DNA of 44,413 nt from an uncultured Chitinophagaceae bacterium. GTDB taxonomy: Bacteria > Bacteroidota > Bacteroidia > Chitinophagales > Chitinophagaceae. Of this stretch, positions 1-8,256 are shown piece after piece (the first letter of the stretch is position 1; the number at the start of each line of letters is the position of its first letter). The stretch covers positions 1-44,413 of the forward strand of contig CALCNY010000107.1 of assembly GCA_937897585.1 (NCBI GenBank), given 5' to 3'. A model generated the notes under the pieces. The model saw nothing but the letters and a program-made list of their open reading frames with translations. It made no database searches and was not told the origin of the DNA. Both the position numbers and the translations under genes were made by a program.

Positions 1-56
1 AGGCAAATAAGATTTGGAATGCTTTTCTATTGAAAGCTCAATTTTATTGAAAACTA

Positions 57-527
57 TTATTCCAAAACGAGATTACTTTTCTGTTCAATATTGGTTCGTC
101 TGTCGAAAATAAAATCAAAGTAATTTGCGTTTCCTGCTTTACCGATAATGTTCATATTTGTTCTTCCTGATTCTAGTCCATTTTTGTCAAATGATTTGAC
201 CTTAATATTTCCTGAAAAATCTTTTTCAAATATCAAATACAGAGTTAGTTTGTTTTTAGTGCCGCCAAGTGTGTCGCTTTCGATAATAAATTTTCCAGTT
301 TTGATGCCGTTTTTAGTTAATCCTTCTGAAAGGGTGATCTTGCATTGCATCGTTTTGTCAACACCTTCTGAAACACCTTCAAAAAATTCTGTTGCACCTT
401 TTCCAACAACTTCTCCGCCTTTATTTATGGTTTGTTTTGTTTTTTCTTTTACTCGGTTACAGGAAATTGCTGCTAATGTTGATACAACAAGCAGCATTTT
501 AAATAGTTTGAAGAATGATAATTTCAT
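57..527 (-). CDS. Small hypothetical lipoprotein
   Basis: This is a 156-residue protein of unrecognised family. The N-terminus is a lipoprotein signal: a basic start (MKLSFFKLFK), a hydrophobic stretch and a lipobox ending AAISC, with the Cys at about residue 23, so it is predicted to be lipid-anchored in the cell envelope. Residues 27-55 are rich in Lys, Gly and Glu and look flexible. The remainder alternates polar and hydrophobic residues in a beta-rich pattern, including SGRTNMNIIGK. The ATG start is the one that gives the complete signal peptide. The upstream gene on the same strand is a GNAT acetyltransferase 52 bp away, but nothing suggests a shared function. An ORF on the opposite strand over the same bases is a shadow. 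The function is unknown. Confidence 0.72.
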   Translation of the reverse strand: MKLSFFKLFKMLLVVSTLAAISCNRVKEKTKQTINKGGEVVGKGATEFFEGVSEGVDKTMQCKITLSEGLTKNGIKTGKFIIESDTLGGTKNKLTLYLIFEKDFSGNIKVKSFDKNGLESGRTNMNIIGKAGNANYFDFIFDRRTNIEQKSNLVLE

Positions 528-579
528 TTTGTAAATGTAAATCAGTTTGAAAAATACCTCTCAAATTAATAGCAAAAGA

Positions 580-1113
580 TTATTTATTTCTGTTTTCATC
601 TGTTAGTTTATGCCAGTTATGCATTTCGTCCTCAAATTCGAAAGTTTCAATCAATTCAAATCCTAATTTTTTTACCACATTGTTGGAAGCAACATTATCA
701 CAATGTATGGCGGCAATAATTTCTTTTAATTTCATCACATTGAAGCCATATTCGATTGAAGCTTTTGCTGTTTCTGTGGCGATGCCTTTTCCCCAGTGTT
801 TGCGAATCAAGCGATAACCCAAATCATAATAATGACTTTGATTGTTGATAGTGTCTTTAACCAATTTTAATCCACACCAACCGATAAATTCATTTGAGCG
901 TTTGTCAATGATTGCCCATCTGCCAATGCCGTTTTCTTTATATTGTTGTTGTACGAATTTTATTATTTCAAGTAATTTTTGTTTGTCGGATACTGGGCTA
1001 TTACCTAAATAACGGTGTACTTCAGGATCGGAATCAAGTTCGTAGAAACCATCTACATCTTCTTCTATTAATTCTCTGAGGAAAAATCTTTCGGTTTCTA
1101 GAATGAAGATCAT
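580..1113 (-). CDS. GNAT family N-acetyltransferase (RimJ/RimL-like)
   Basis: The 177-residue protein matches the GNAT fold of the RimJ/RimL (Acetyltransf_3) type, which transfers an acetyl group from acetyl-CoA to an amine. It opens with LETERFFLRELIEEDVDGFY, the usual start of this subgroup. The acetyl-CoA pyrophosphate-binding loop is HWGKGIATE in the second half, followed by the typical helix and NVVKKLGFELI near the C-terminus. Length is normal and the ATG start is at the expected place. No signal peptide or membrane segment is visible, so it should be cytoplasmic. The substrate (protein N-terminus, antibiotic or small amine) cannot be told from the sequence. A 124-bp tandem repeat lies upstream, between it and the cyclase gene. 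Confidence 0.88.
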   Translation of the reverse strand: MIFILETERFFLRELIEEDVDGFYELDSDPEVHRYLGNSPVSDKQKLLEIIKFVQQQYKENGIGRWAIIDKRSNEFIGWCGLKLVKDTINNQSHYYDLGYRLIRKHWGKGIATETAKASIEYGFNVMKLKEIIAAIHCDNVASNNVVKKLGFELIETFEFEDEMHNWHKLTDENRNK

Positions 1114-1156
1114 TTTTGTTGGTTTTTTTATTTGTGAAAATTAAGACTAAGTCTTT

Positions 1157-1185
1157 GGTCTCTTTTGGGTGCTAGTCGGGAGACC
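1157..1185. other. Stem-loop in the gap between the cyclase and GNAT genes
   Basis: The arms GGTCTC (1157-1162) and GAGACC (1180-1185) are perfectly complementary around a 17-nt loop. Next to them lies the short palindrome AAGACTAAGTCTT (1143-1155). It sits between the 3' end of the cyclase gene and the start of the acetyltransferase gene on the minus strand. No strong U-run follows, so a terminator role is only possible. Confidence 0.35.
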
Positions 1186-1268
1186 GTCGTCATTAGGCCT
1201 GTTATTTTTTTATGATGAAAGTTAATGAAAAGTCTTTGAGTTTTAAATGAAATCAATCTGTTGAAAAA

Positions 1269-1530
1269 TGTGAAAAACAACAGGGGATTTTGGTTTTTTT
1301 CACGAAGCCTGTGCATTCCACCGTTTAAATGGTGGGCTGTATTGAAATGGTGAATCAACACAACTCCCCAGAACAATTTCACCTTGTTTCCATGTGAAAA
1401 TCAACAGGTGGTTTTGGTTTTTTTCACGAAGCCTATGCATTCCACCGTTTAAATGGTGGGCTGTATTGAAATGTAGAATCAACACTATTTCAAAGTGTGT
1501 TTTAAACATATTTCCATGTGAAAATCATCA
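1269..1530. repeat. 124-bp tandem repeat with internal hairpin
   Basis: Two near-identical units start at 1269 and 1393, and a third begins at 1517 but is cut short by the 3' end of the cyclase gene; the spacing is exactly 124 bp each time. Units begin TGTGAAAA, continue with TTTTGGTTTTTTTCACGAAG, and contain the imperfect palindrome CCACCGTTTAAATGGTGG. Homology is strongest in the first ~80 bp of each unit and decays after that. Short ORFs read through it on both strands but simply restate the repeat, so I treat the 1114-1544 gap as non-coding. Confidence 0.8.
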
Positions 1531-1544
1531 ATTCCGAATTATCA

Positions 1545-3260
1545 TCACTTCGATGTCATCCTCCAAACCCCATCCCACCCTTGTCCAATGTTGTGCTTTT
1601 CCATCATTGAAATTCGATTTATGAAAGTATGAGAAGGCTTATCATCATATTTATCAACGAGCTCTTTAAAAATCGCTTCTGCTGCCAGCCAATCTTGTTT
1701 TCGATATGATTCCAATCCTTCAGCAAATCGATTTCTTCTTGCCTCATCTTCTGTGGTGATTTCACTATCATTTGCAAGCAATTCGTAAACTTTTACGGGC
1801 TCGGTTTTTCCTTTAAAAACAATTTTATCTAATTCGCGGACTTCAATTTGTGTTTCAGCCATTCTTAAAGTAATATCAGATATCATAATGACTGTACCAT
1901 ATTGATTATTGGCTGTTTCTAATCTAGAAGCAAGATTCACAACATCACCCATTACCGTATAACTTCTCGCGGTGTCGCTACCGATATTTCCAACCACCAC
2001 TTCTCCTGTGGCGATACCAATGCGGATATTAATTTCTGGTAAATCTTTTCTCAAACCTAACAATTCCGGTAATTCTTTTCTAAATTGAATTAATGCTTCT
2101 TTTTGTCTTAACGCAGCTCTGCATGCGGCGGCTGCTTGTTCTTCTTCTTTTACGAATGGAGGACCCCAATAAGCCATAATCGCATCTCCAATAAACTTAT
2201 CAATAATACCATGTTCTGCTTGAATGCATTCTGTCATGATGGTGAAATATCGGTTGGTCAATTTTACTAAACCTGTTGGTGAAAGCTGTTCACCTATTTT
2301 AGTAAACCCTGCTAGGTCGGTAAACATGATGGTCATGGTTTGACGCTGACCCGCTAATATTTCTGCACGAGCTGGAATGATAATTTTTTCTACAATTCGC
2401 GGATCTATGTAAGTGCTGATCATGTTTTGCAGCTCTTCTTTTCTGCGGAGTTCTTCAATCATTTTATTCAGACTTTCTCCAAGCTGACCAATTTCATCTT
2501 CAGGTAAATTTTCAATACTCACTGAAAGTTTTCCGCCTTGTACATCTTTTGTGGATTGTAATAATCTTAAAATTGGTTTGGCTAATTTTTTCGACAAAAC
2601 CCAAGCTCCCCAAAGCCCAAGAATTAGTGCCAGCAAGGTAATGGTAAGACTACTCCACAACACACGCATTTCACTTTTTTTGGCTCTAGCTACTGCATCT
2701 TGAGCAATTTTTTGTGCCAAACTTTGAAGGTTCGATCTGTCATCTTGTAGTTTTGATTGTAGCTTCACATTAATCTCCATCAACTCTTTATTCTCATTAC
2801 CAGTTTTGGCTTTTCTTGCATCCAAAATGCGTTTAGCCATATCCGTTTGTTGATCAAAAGTGGCTTCAATTTCAGTAACCAATTCTCTTGCTTCAACAAA
2901 ATGATTTTGATCTGAATAATTATCAGGTAAAGTATCTAAGTCAGATCTTAATAAAATTATTTTATCAGCAACTGCATTGGTAAATTTTTTAAAATTGGTT
3001 TCAGCTTCTTTGGTTACCGTTGTGTCGGGTACAGCATACGCATACTCACGATACAATCGTTCAAATGCAATGCGACGTCGCAATCCGGCTTCATTAAGAT
3101 CGGCGGCATGAGATGCAATTGGCATATCTGTATTTGAAATACTTTCAACTTCTTTGCCAAGTTTTATTACTTCTATGCTATTTACAAAAGCAACAATAAT
3201 CATGAGCAATAAAATAAATACAGCCAGACCAAATATCTTTAATGCAATAGAATGTTTCAT
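1545..3260 (-). CDS. Membrane-bound class III adenylate cyclase with HAMP domain
   Basis: This 571-residue signalling enzyme is predicted to make cAMP from ATP. Membrane segments lie at about residues 8-28 and 203-223, enclosing a ~170-residue extracytoplasmic sensor region that is mostly helical. A HAMP linker follows (about 222-275), then a short coiled stretch and the class III catalytic domain (about 300-495). The two metal-binding aspartates are D315 (MFTDLAGFT) and D359 (FIGDAIMAYWG). The transition-state pair is N442 and R446 (GDVVNLASRLE). K355 and T435 sit where the adenine-selecting residues lie in bacterial cyclases of the CyaB1 kind, which favours ATP over GTP. A ~70-residue TPR-like tail follows. 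The ATG start gives a complete first membrane helix. No cAMP effector is encoded nearby. Confidence 0.93.
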   Translation of the reverse strand: MKHSIALKIFGLAVFILLLMIIVAFVNSIEVIKLGKEVESISNTDMPIASHAADLNEAGLRRRIAFERLYREYAYAVPDTTVTKEAETNFKKFTNAVADKIILLRSDLDTLPDNYSDQNHFVEARELVTEIEATFDQQTDMAKRILDARKAKTGNENKELMEINVKLQSKLQDDRSNLQSLAQKIAQDAVARAKKSEMRVLWSSLTITLLALILGLWGAWVLSKKLAKPILRLLQSTKDVQGGKLSVSIENLPEDEIGQLGESLNKMIEELRRKEELQNMISTYIDPRIVEKIIIPARAEILAGQRQTMTIMFTDLAGFTKIGEQLSPTGLVKLTNRYFTIMTECIQAEHGIIDKFIGDAIMAYWGPPFVKEEEQAAAACRAALRQKEALIQFRKELPELLGLRKDLPEINIRIGIATGEVVVGNIGSDTARSYTVMGDVVNLASRLETANNQYGTVIMISDITLRMAETQIEVRELDKIVFKGKTEPVKVYELLANDSEITTEDEARRNRFAEGLESYRKQDWLAAEAIFKELVDKYDDKPSHTFINRISMMEKHNIGQGWDGVWRMTSK

Positions 3261-3409
3261 CTAAAATGAATTGTTTTATATCATCAGGAGATATCTTCAA
3301 GTCTCGATGGTTAATGAGTCGAAAAAACTTAAAGAAATAATAATTAATTATAGCGAAAATACAATTTTAAATCAGGAGATTAAAGATGCCACAGTATTAT
3401 ACGATAAAA

Positions 3410-4282
3410 TTAAGCAACATCTCTTCCCATACTTGCAGACCACAAAGCAAACCAATCCTGTAATTCTAATTCAATATTCATTGATTTCATTGCGTTAGTA
3501 ATTCTTAAAGGATCTGTGGTGCCAATGACAGGCAAGATTCTTGCAGGATGTTTAAGTATCCAGGATAATAATATTATGTCATCTGTCACGCCATATTTAT
3601 CGGATAATGTGGTGACGGCATTTTTAAGTTTGTCGGATTGGGCATCTTGTTTTTTAAAAAATGTTCCTAACGGTGCCCAGCTCATGGGAATGATATTTTT
3701 CAATTGCATGTCATCAAGACTACCATTGGTCATCGCTTCACTATGTGTGAGTGAGAATTCAATTTGATTATAACTGATTTTTGTTTTTTGCTGAATCAAT
3801 GCGGTTTGAGAAGGTGTAAAATTTGAAACACCAAAATCAAGAATTTTTCCATCTGATTTTAACGCATCAACTGCTGCTGCAATTTCATCCGCTTGCATCA
3901 AAGGACTTGGACGGTGCAGTAACAACAAATCAAGATAATCGGTATGTAAGTTTTTTAAAGATTGTTCAACAGACCAGATGATATATTCTTTTGAGTAATC
4001 GTAATGTTTGATGGAATTGTTTCTTGCAGCTACTTTCATTTGAATGCCGCATTTGGAAATCAGTTGTATGGATGCTCTGTCAATTCTGCTTTCTATCAAT
4101 GCTTTTCCAAAATCAGCTTCATTAGTGTAATCGCCGTAAATATCCGCATGATCAAATGAAGTAATGTCGTTGCTCATACAACAGTGAATCATTTTCGCCA
4201 TGTCGAAAGTGTTGTAGTTTTTACCCCAAACGCCCCAAGTCATAGTGCCCGCAATTATTCTTGAAAATTTTAAAATATTCAT
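3410..4282 (-). CDS. Aldo/keto reductase
   Basis: The 290-residue protein belongs to the aldo/keto reductase superfamily: NAD(P)H-dependent oxidoreductases with a TIM barrel, here closest to the E. coli YdhF type. The catalytic tetrad is visible: D44 and Y49 (FDHADIYGDY), K77 (LISKCGI) and H123 (LLLHRP). Further family signatures are ILDFGVSNFTPSQ, SYNQIEFSL and PVIGTTDPLRI, which line the cofactor pocket. There is no signal peptide, so it is cytoplasmic. It starts 10 bp from the end of the DUF3817 gene on the same strand and the two are probably co-transcribed. The physiological substrate is unknown. Confidence 0.93.
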   Translation of the reverse strand: MNILKFSRIIAGTMTWGVWGKNYNTFDMAKMIHCCMSNDITSFDHADIYGDYTNEADFGKALIESRIDRASIQLISKCGIQMKVAARNNSIKHYDYSKEYIIWSVEQSLKNLHTDYLDLLLLHRPSPLMQADEIAAAVDALKSDGKILDFGVSNFTPSQTALIQQKTKISYNQIEFSLTHSEAMTNGSLDDMQLKNIIPMSWAPLGTFFKKQDAQSDKLKNAVTTLSDKYGVTDDIILLSWILKHPARILPVIGTTDPLRITNAMKSMNIELELQDWFALWSASMGRDVA

Positions 4283-4292
4283 TTTTAAAAAG

Positions 4293-4577
4293 TTAAGCTT
4301 TATTCTTTAATTGTTTTTCTAAATAAAAAGCACCAAATGGAATTACAGAATAACCGACAGCAATAAAAAACCAACTCCATTTTTTATTCAATGAATTCAT
4401 CACTTCCCAGGCAAAAATAATGTAGGCAACAAACAAAATTCCATGTGCCATACCCGTAAATTTTACGGCTTCGGGCATGTTGGCAAAATATTTCAGCGGC
4501 ATCGCAATGCACAATAATATTAAAAACGAAACGCCTTCAGCAATCGCAATGAGGCGAAATAATTTTGTGGTATTCAT
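4293..4577 (-). CDS. DUF3817 family small membrane protein
   Basis: This 94-residue integral membrane protein has three predicted helices: about residues 9-27, 40-58 and 67-85. The motif TGMAHGILFVAYI and the opening RLIAIAEGVSFL are characteristic of DUF3817 (the YdzA-like family), whose function is not established. The short Lys-rich C-terminus (EKQLKNKA) probably faces the cytoplasm. It is followed after 10 bp by the aldo/keto reductase gene in the same direction, suggesting one transcript. Upstream lie a 40-bp palindrome and two short direct repeats. Confidence 0.85.
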   Translation of the reverse strand: MNTTKLFRLIAIAEGVSFLILLCIAMPLKYFANMPEAVKFTGMAHGILFVAYIIFAWEVMNSLNKKWSWFFIAVGYSVIPFGAFYLEKQLKNKA

Positions 4578-4627
4578 ACATTTAAATTTGAAGATTTAAT
4601 GTATAGCAACAAACAGAAATTACAAAA

Positions 4628-4667
4628 ATTTCCCTAGGCATGGCATTAATGCCATACCTAGGGAAAT
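4628..4667. repeat. 40-bp near-perfect palindrome
   Basis: Two 20-bp arms (4628-4647 and 4648-4667) are complementary except at one position and have no spacer; the core is CCCTAGGCATGGCATT. It sits downstream of the minus-strand 375-residue gene and about 50 bp upstream of the DUF3817 start, so it could end one transcript or act as a protein-binding site. No U-run follows on the minus strand (AATTTTTGTAATTTC only loosely resembles one). Confidence 0.7.
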
Positions 4668-4709
4668 ACGAAATTAAAGCCGAGTCTAAGGAAATAGGAA
4701 ATTAATGCC
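4658..4709. repeat. Pair of 24-bp direct repeats abutting the palindrome
   Basis: Positions 4658-4681 and 4686-4709 match at 21 of 24 bases (consensus GGAAATANGAAATTAANGCC). The first copy overlaps the right arm of the palindrome at 4628-4667, so the same core is present three times counting the inverted arm. Confidence 0.6.
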
Positions 4710-4720
4710 CAATCCAGTGA

Positions 4721-5848
4721 TTATTCAACAGTCAATAAATTTCTGTCGAGCTCTATTGATTTTTCTTTTCCGGGTTCGCCTTTTATGTAATAGAATTTGG
4801 CGAGTTCTGTTCCAATGGCTTCTTCAAATACACGTTTTATTCTCGACATTTTCTGACTGGCAGAATCGCTTAATGCATTTACCATATCATCTATTCTTTC
4901 TTTCATTTCATGCAAGTCGCCTGTTGTGGATATGCGAGTATAAATATCATACAACTCTTCGCGGTGATCACTCAAACTGCTATGATAAATACCTTCGGGA
5001 TATTTTAGAAATAAAATGTAAATCGCTTTTTCGAGCGGTCTTAATTTGATTTCAATATTTCCAAAATCAGTTAAGAAAAACTTTTTGCCTGATGTAATCA
5101 GCAATCTTCCCGGAGGTTTTGATTGTCCGAAATTCTGTGCAAACAACATTTTCTCTCTTAAAGAATTCATGATACTTAATGCATGGTGTATTTCAGGCAT
5201 GGTCATCTTGTCTTGTAACAATTCCATACATTTTCTGCAAATATCAGCGGTACGAAGTTTGAGAATGATTTCTTTTTTATGAATACACAAGTCGTTTACA
5301 CAGCCAATAGGTGATTTATGAACGGAGGTTCTTACATCAATTAATCCATTAAACATATGTTTTTGCAATACTAATGCCATCACCTCATAAGCAATAGGAA
5401 AGGCAGCCGAACAATCGATATAATATTGCCAGTCGGCTGTATGGATGAATCCATTGAAAGGGTTAGACTCATCCAAACAGGCAAACCAGTTTTTATCATT
5501 TGCAATATTGGTAAGAAGAATGACAAATTCATTTTCTTTAACCCTGTTTTTTCTTCTGTATTTGTCACAATTTTTGAAAAGCGTTTTCCAAGTTACTTCT
5601 TCACGTTTATGAGGAAATTCGATTTTAGATTCAAGCATTATTCGACTAGGAAGATTACTATATGTTCTTTCAAATTTCTTTTTTGTTTCCATCGTTTTTA
5701 TGAAACGCTCATCCTCATCAATATTTACAACTGACTCCAAATTACAGGTAAATGTCATCGGACCAGGAATTGCCTGCAACAAATCGACAACTTGAGTAAA
5801 CAACTCCGGACTTACTTCCGAAGATTTTACCAAATGGACTTTAATCAT
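4721..5848 (-). CDS. Conserved-looking Cys-motif protein, partner of the VWA gene
   Basis: I do not recognise a named family for this 375-residue cytoplasmic protein. Three blocks can be seen. Residues ~100-165 hold FVILLTNIANDKNWFACLD and FIHTADWQYYIDC. Residues ~175-215 hold SPIGCVNDLCIHKKE followed by LRTADICRKCMELL, two paired-Cys motifs that could bind a metal. Residues ~255-310 hold LRPLEKAIYILFLKYPEGI and REELYDIYTRIS, which read like a winged-helix regulatory module. There is no signal peptide or membrane helix. It starts 5 bp after the stop of a VWA-domain gene on the same strand, so the two are almost certainly co-translated. It could be an inactive peptidase-like protein or a regulator; both are guesses. 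Confidence 0.8.
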   Translation of the reverse strand: MIKVHLVKSSEVSPELFTQVVDLLQAIPGPMTFTCNLESVVNIDEDERFIKTMETKKKFERTYSNLPSRIMLESKIEFPHKREEVTWKTLFKNCDKYRRKNRVKENEFVILLTNIANDKNWFACLDESNPFNGFIHTADWQYYIDCSAAFPIAYEVMALVLQKHMFNGLIDVRTSVHKSPIGCVNDLCIHKKEIILKLRTADICRKCMELLQDKMTMPEIHHALSIMNSLREKMLFAQNFGQSKPPGRLLITSGKKFFLTDFGNIEIKLRPLEKAIYILFLKYPEGIYHSSLSDHREELYDIYTRISTTGDLHEMKERIDDMVNALSDSASQKMSRIKRVFEEAIGTELAKFYYIKGEPGKEKSIELDRNLLTVE

Positions 5849-5853
5849 TGTGT

Positions 5854-6492
5854 TTATTTTTTATTGAACAGATCATTCAAATCACCGCCTCTTCTTTTTT
5901 TATTCATATAACTATCCATGGAATCGCTTAGATTTCCCCATACTTCTGATGTCATTCCTGCTTTACTAAAAACCACGCTATTGTGTCTTTTAATGTTCAT
6001 GCCTTCCGCAATGTCAATCGCATCCAATGTAGCGCCTAAGAAACTGAAAGTCCATTTACCTGTCGCTTCTAATCTTGAAATGGTTCTGCGAATTTCCTCT
6101 AATCTAAACATTCTTGAAGAATTTTCATGACCGTCTGTCAAAATAACAATAACAACTGTGGTATCAAAATTTTCGGATGCATTCAAAACATCTCTTTCAC
6201 ATTTTTCACAAACTTGACCAACGGCGTCTAATAATGCGGTGCCGCCTGAAGGACGATAAGTGTCTCTATTCAATAATCTTACATTGGCAGGCATTTCCTG
6301 AAAAAAATGATGATCAGAGTTGTCGTTGAAAGTGGTAAGTCCAATGTTAATAACCTGCTCGCTAAACTCCTCTTGAAGTTGTTTGATTTTGTTTACCTGT
6401 TCATTGAAACCGTTGATGGTGTTGTCGATGCAGTCGCTCATAGAGCCGCTTTTGTCTACGATGACGTGGTAGATGGTTTTTTGCTTTTTCAT
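5854..6492 (-). CDS. Cytoplasmic von Willebrand factor A (VWA) domain protein
   Basis: The whole 212-residue protein is one VWA domain. The metal-ion-dependent adhesion site is intact: D13, S15 and S17 (VDKSGSMSD), T85 (GGTALLDAVG) and D120 (ILTDGHENS). There is no signal peptide, lipobox or membrane segment, so it works inside the cell, unlike most VWA proteins of this phylum (BatA/BatB type). The C-terminus is short and basic (NKKRRGGDLNDLFNKK). The next gene starts 5 bp after its stop, indicating translational coupling. Soluble VWA proteins usually serve as scaffolds for a partner enzyme or ATPase; no MoxR ATPase is encoded here, so the neighbour is the natural partner candidate. Confidence 0.9.
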   Translation of the reverse strand: MKKQKTIYHVIVDKSGSMSDCIDNTINGFNEQVNKIKQLQEEFSEQVINIGLTTFNDNSDHHFFQEMPANVRLLNRDTYRPSGGTALLDAVGQVCEKCERDVLNASENFDTTVVIVILTDGHENSSRMFRLEEIRRTISRLEATGKWTFSFLGATLDAIDIAEGMNIKRHNSVVFSKAGMTSEVWGNLSDSMDSYMNKKRRGGDLNDLFNKK

Positions 6493-6558
6493 GTTTTAAT
6501 GATTTTGTAGTGAATAATTTTGATGCAAATTATATCCGGAATGGAGGGAATAGAGATT

Positions 6559-7090
6559 ATTACAAGCTTGTAATGTGGAGCCCCCTAAATCCCCCAAGGG
6601 GGACTTTGATTATGTTTTGTTGGGGTTAACCACGAATGCACGAATATTTTTTTACCGCGGAGGGTTGAGAATATTGAGGTTACGCGGAGGGTATACGATG
6701 TTGTATATTGCTCCCCTCTCCCGCGGGAGAGGGGTTGGGGGTGAGGTAAGTTTAACCACGAATGCACGAATTTTTTTTACCGCGGAGGGTTTTGCCAAGA
6801 AAACGCGAAGGCACAAAGTTTCAGGAATAGGTTTCACGCAAAGCTCGCAAGGGGGCAAAGGCGCTAAGGATTTGTTTTCATTTCCCCCATTGGGGGACTG
6901 AGGGGGCACCCACTTTTACATTTTACATTGGATATTTTACATTTTACATTTTCACAGGCACAAAGTTTCCATAGTCGGTTTCACGCAAAGCTCGCAAGGG
7001 GGCTAAGGCTCGAAGACGCTGCAACTTCCCCCTATGGGGGATTGAGGACATTTTTTTATTCCTTATTTTTACTTTCTTATTATTTATTCC
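6559..7090. repeat. Composite array of interspersed repeats, left of the lipoprotein
   Basis: The 618-bp gap 6493-7110 holds no convincing gene. It contains the palindrome ATTACAAGCTTGTAAT (6559-6574), C5/G5 hairpins at 6591-6602, 6884-6896 and 7028-7040, CACGAATGCACGAAT at 6631 and 6757, TTTCACGCAAAGCTCGCAAG at 6832 and 6979, a CTCCCCTCTCCCGCGGGAGA palindrome near 6713, tandem ACATTTT runs at 6912-6950, and a CTTATT-rich module at 7057-7089. The same modules recur at 8257-8603 and inverted at 18299-18535. Short ORFs through it only translate the repeats. Confidence 0.8.
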
Positions 7091-7110
7091 AGAGCGTTTA
7101 ATTATCAACT

Positions 7111-8256
7111 ATGAATAAAATTGTACTCCTCTTCATTTGCGCTTCCTTAGTTTTTTCATGTTCCAGTAAAAAAGGTTATCTCGACAGAAATGACGCGGAT
7201 AATTCTTTACAGGAAGCCGTAAAAAAAATCAAGAAAAATCCAGATGATGAAAAAGCTACAGAAGCTATTCCTCAGTTATATAATTTAATCAAGAAAAAAC
7301 ATTTGGATCAGATCGCTGCTTACAATCAATCACAACAATTGAACAAGTGGGACAATATTGTAAATGAATATGAATATTTACAAGCTGCTTATAATGCCAT
7401 TATGAATGCTCCGGCTGCTTTCAAACTGGTGAATCCTGAAAGTTACAGCTCCAATCTTGTAGAAGTAAAAGATTCTGCTGCCGCTGCTTATTATGAAAAC
7501 GGCAACAGCTATTTGGATAAACCCGGAAGAGACAATGCAAAAGCAGCTTATGCGGCTTTTAAAAAAACCGGAAAATTTGTTCCTGGTTATAAAGACATCA
7601 ATGAGAAATTGCAAAAGGCTTATGAAAATGCCATCATCAATGTAATTATCAATCCTGTACAAGACAATTCTTTTTTCAGCAATAACGGTTGGGGTAATTA
7701 TGGTATGAATTACAGCAATGAATATTTTCAACAAAAATTATTACAGGACCTTGGAAATTATAATAGTTCACCTGCAAGATATTATAACATGTGGGACGCC
7801 AGAAGATTAAATGTTACTCCAGATTGGAATGTGGATTTCCGTGTTAAAAGTATTCTTGTACCTAATCCACAAACTACTTATTCTACTAGAATCGCCAACA
7901 AACAAATACAAATCGGAACCGATACTGCCGGCAGGCCTGTATACAACAATGTGAGCGCTACCATCAACATGACTAAAATAAGTTTTGTTTCTAGGGCGAA
8001 TTTAGAAGTCAATATAACAGATATGACTAGCCGAAGAAACATGTCTTACAGAAATTATAATGAAGAATACAAATGGGAACAAGGGTCTGCTACCTTCAAC
8101 GGAGACAGAAGAGCTTTATCACAAAGCGACTGGGACTTGATTAACAACACAGGCTATAGCAACATCGCACCCAAAAAAGAGGAAATACTTGTAGAACTTT
8201 ATAAAAAAATATACCCTCAAGTATTGACGCAGATAAGAATGGCGGTGAATTGGTAG
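7111..8256 (+). CDS. Hypothetical lipoprotein with helical repeats
   Basis: This 381-residue protein has a lipoprotein signal peptide (MNKIVLLFICASLVFSCSS, Cys at 17) and is predicted to be anchored in the envelope. Residues ~25-180 are helical and rich in Ala, Lys and Tyr, with degenerate TPR-like spacing (DNAKAAYAAFKKTGKFVPGY). The second half is beta-rich and contains FFSNNGWGNYGMNYSN and an ITDMTSRRNMSYRNYNEEY segment. It ends with a helix (LVELYKKIYPQVLTQIRM). I do not recognise a functional family. The gene is isolated, with long non-coding repeat arrays on both sides, and the downstream array begins within a few bases of the stop codon. Confidence 0.82.
   Translation: MNKIVLLFICASLVFSCSSKKGYLDRNDADNSLQEAVKKIKKNPDDEKATEAIPQLYNLIKKKHLDQIAAYNQSQQLNKWDNIVNEYEYLQAAYNAIMNAPAAFKLVNPESYSSNLVEVKDSAAAAYYENGNSYLDKPGRDNAKAAYAAFKKTGKFVPGYKDINEKLQKAYENAIINVIINPVQDNSFFSNNGWGNYGMNYSNEYFQQKLLQDLGNYNSSPARYYNMWDARRLNVTPDWNVDFRVKSILVPNPQTTYSTRIANKQIQIGTDTAGRPVYNNVSATINMTKISFVSRANLEVNITDMTSRRNMSYRNYNEEYKWEQGSATFNGDRRALSQSDWDLINNTGYSNIAPKKEEILVELYKKIYPQVLTQIRMAVNW

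Noticed and set aside
1128..1624. Small frames across the 124-bp tandem repeat (for example HLNGGMHRLREKNQ)
   Set aside because: The peptide repeats simply follow the DNA repeat, and frames exist on both strands; no start signal or family resemblance.
6575..6909. Overlapping frames on both strands reading NARIFF and PLPRERG-type peptides
   Set aside because: These are translations of interspersed non-coding repeats (CACGAATGCACGAAT and C5/G5 hairpins) and occur in either orientation.
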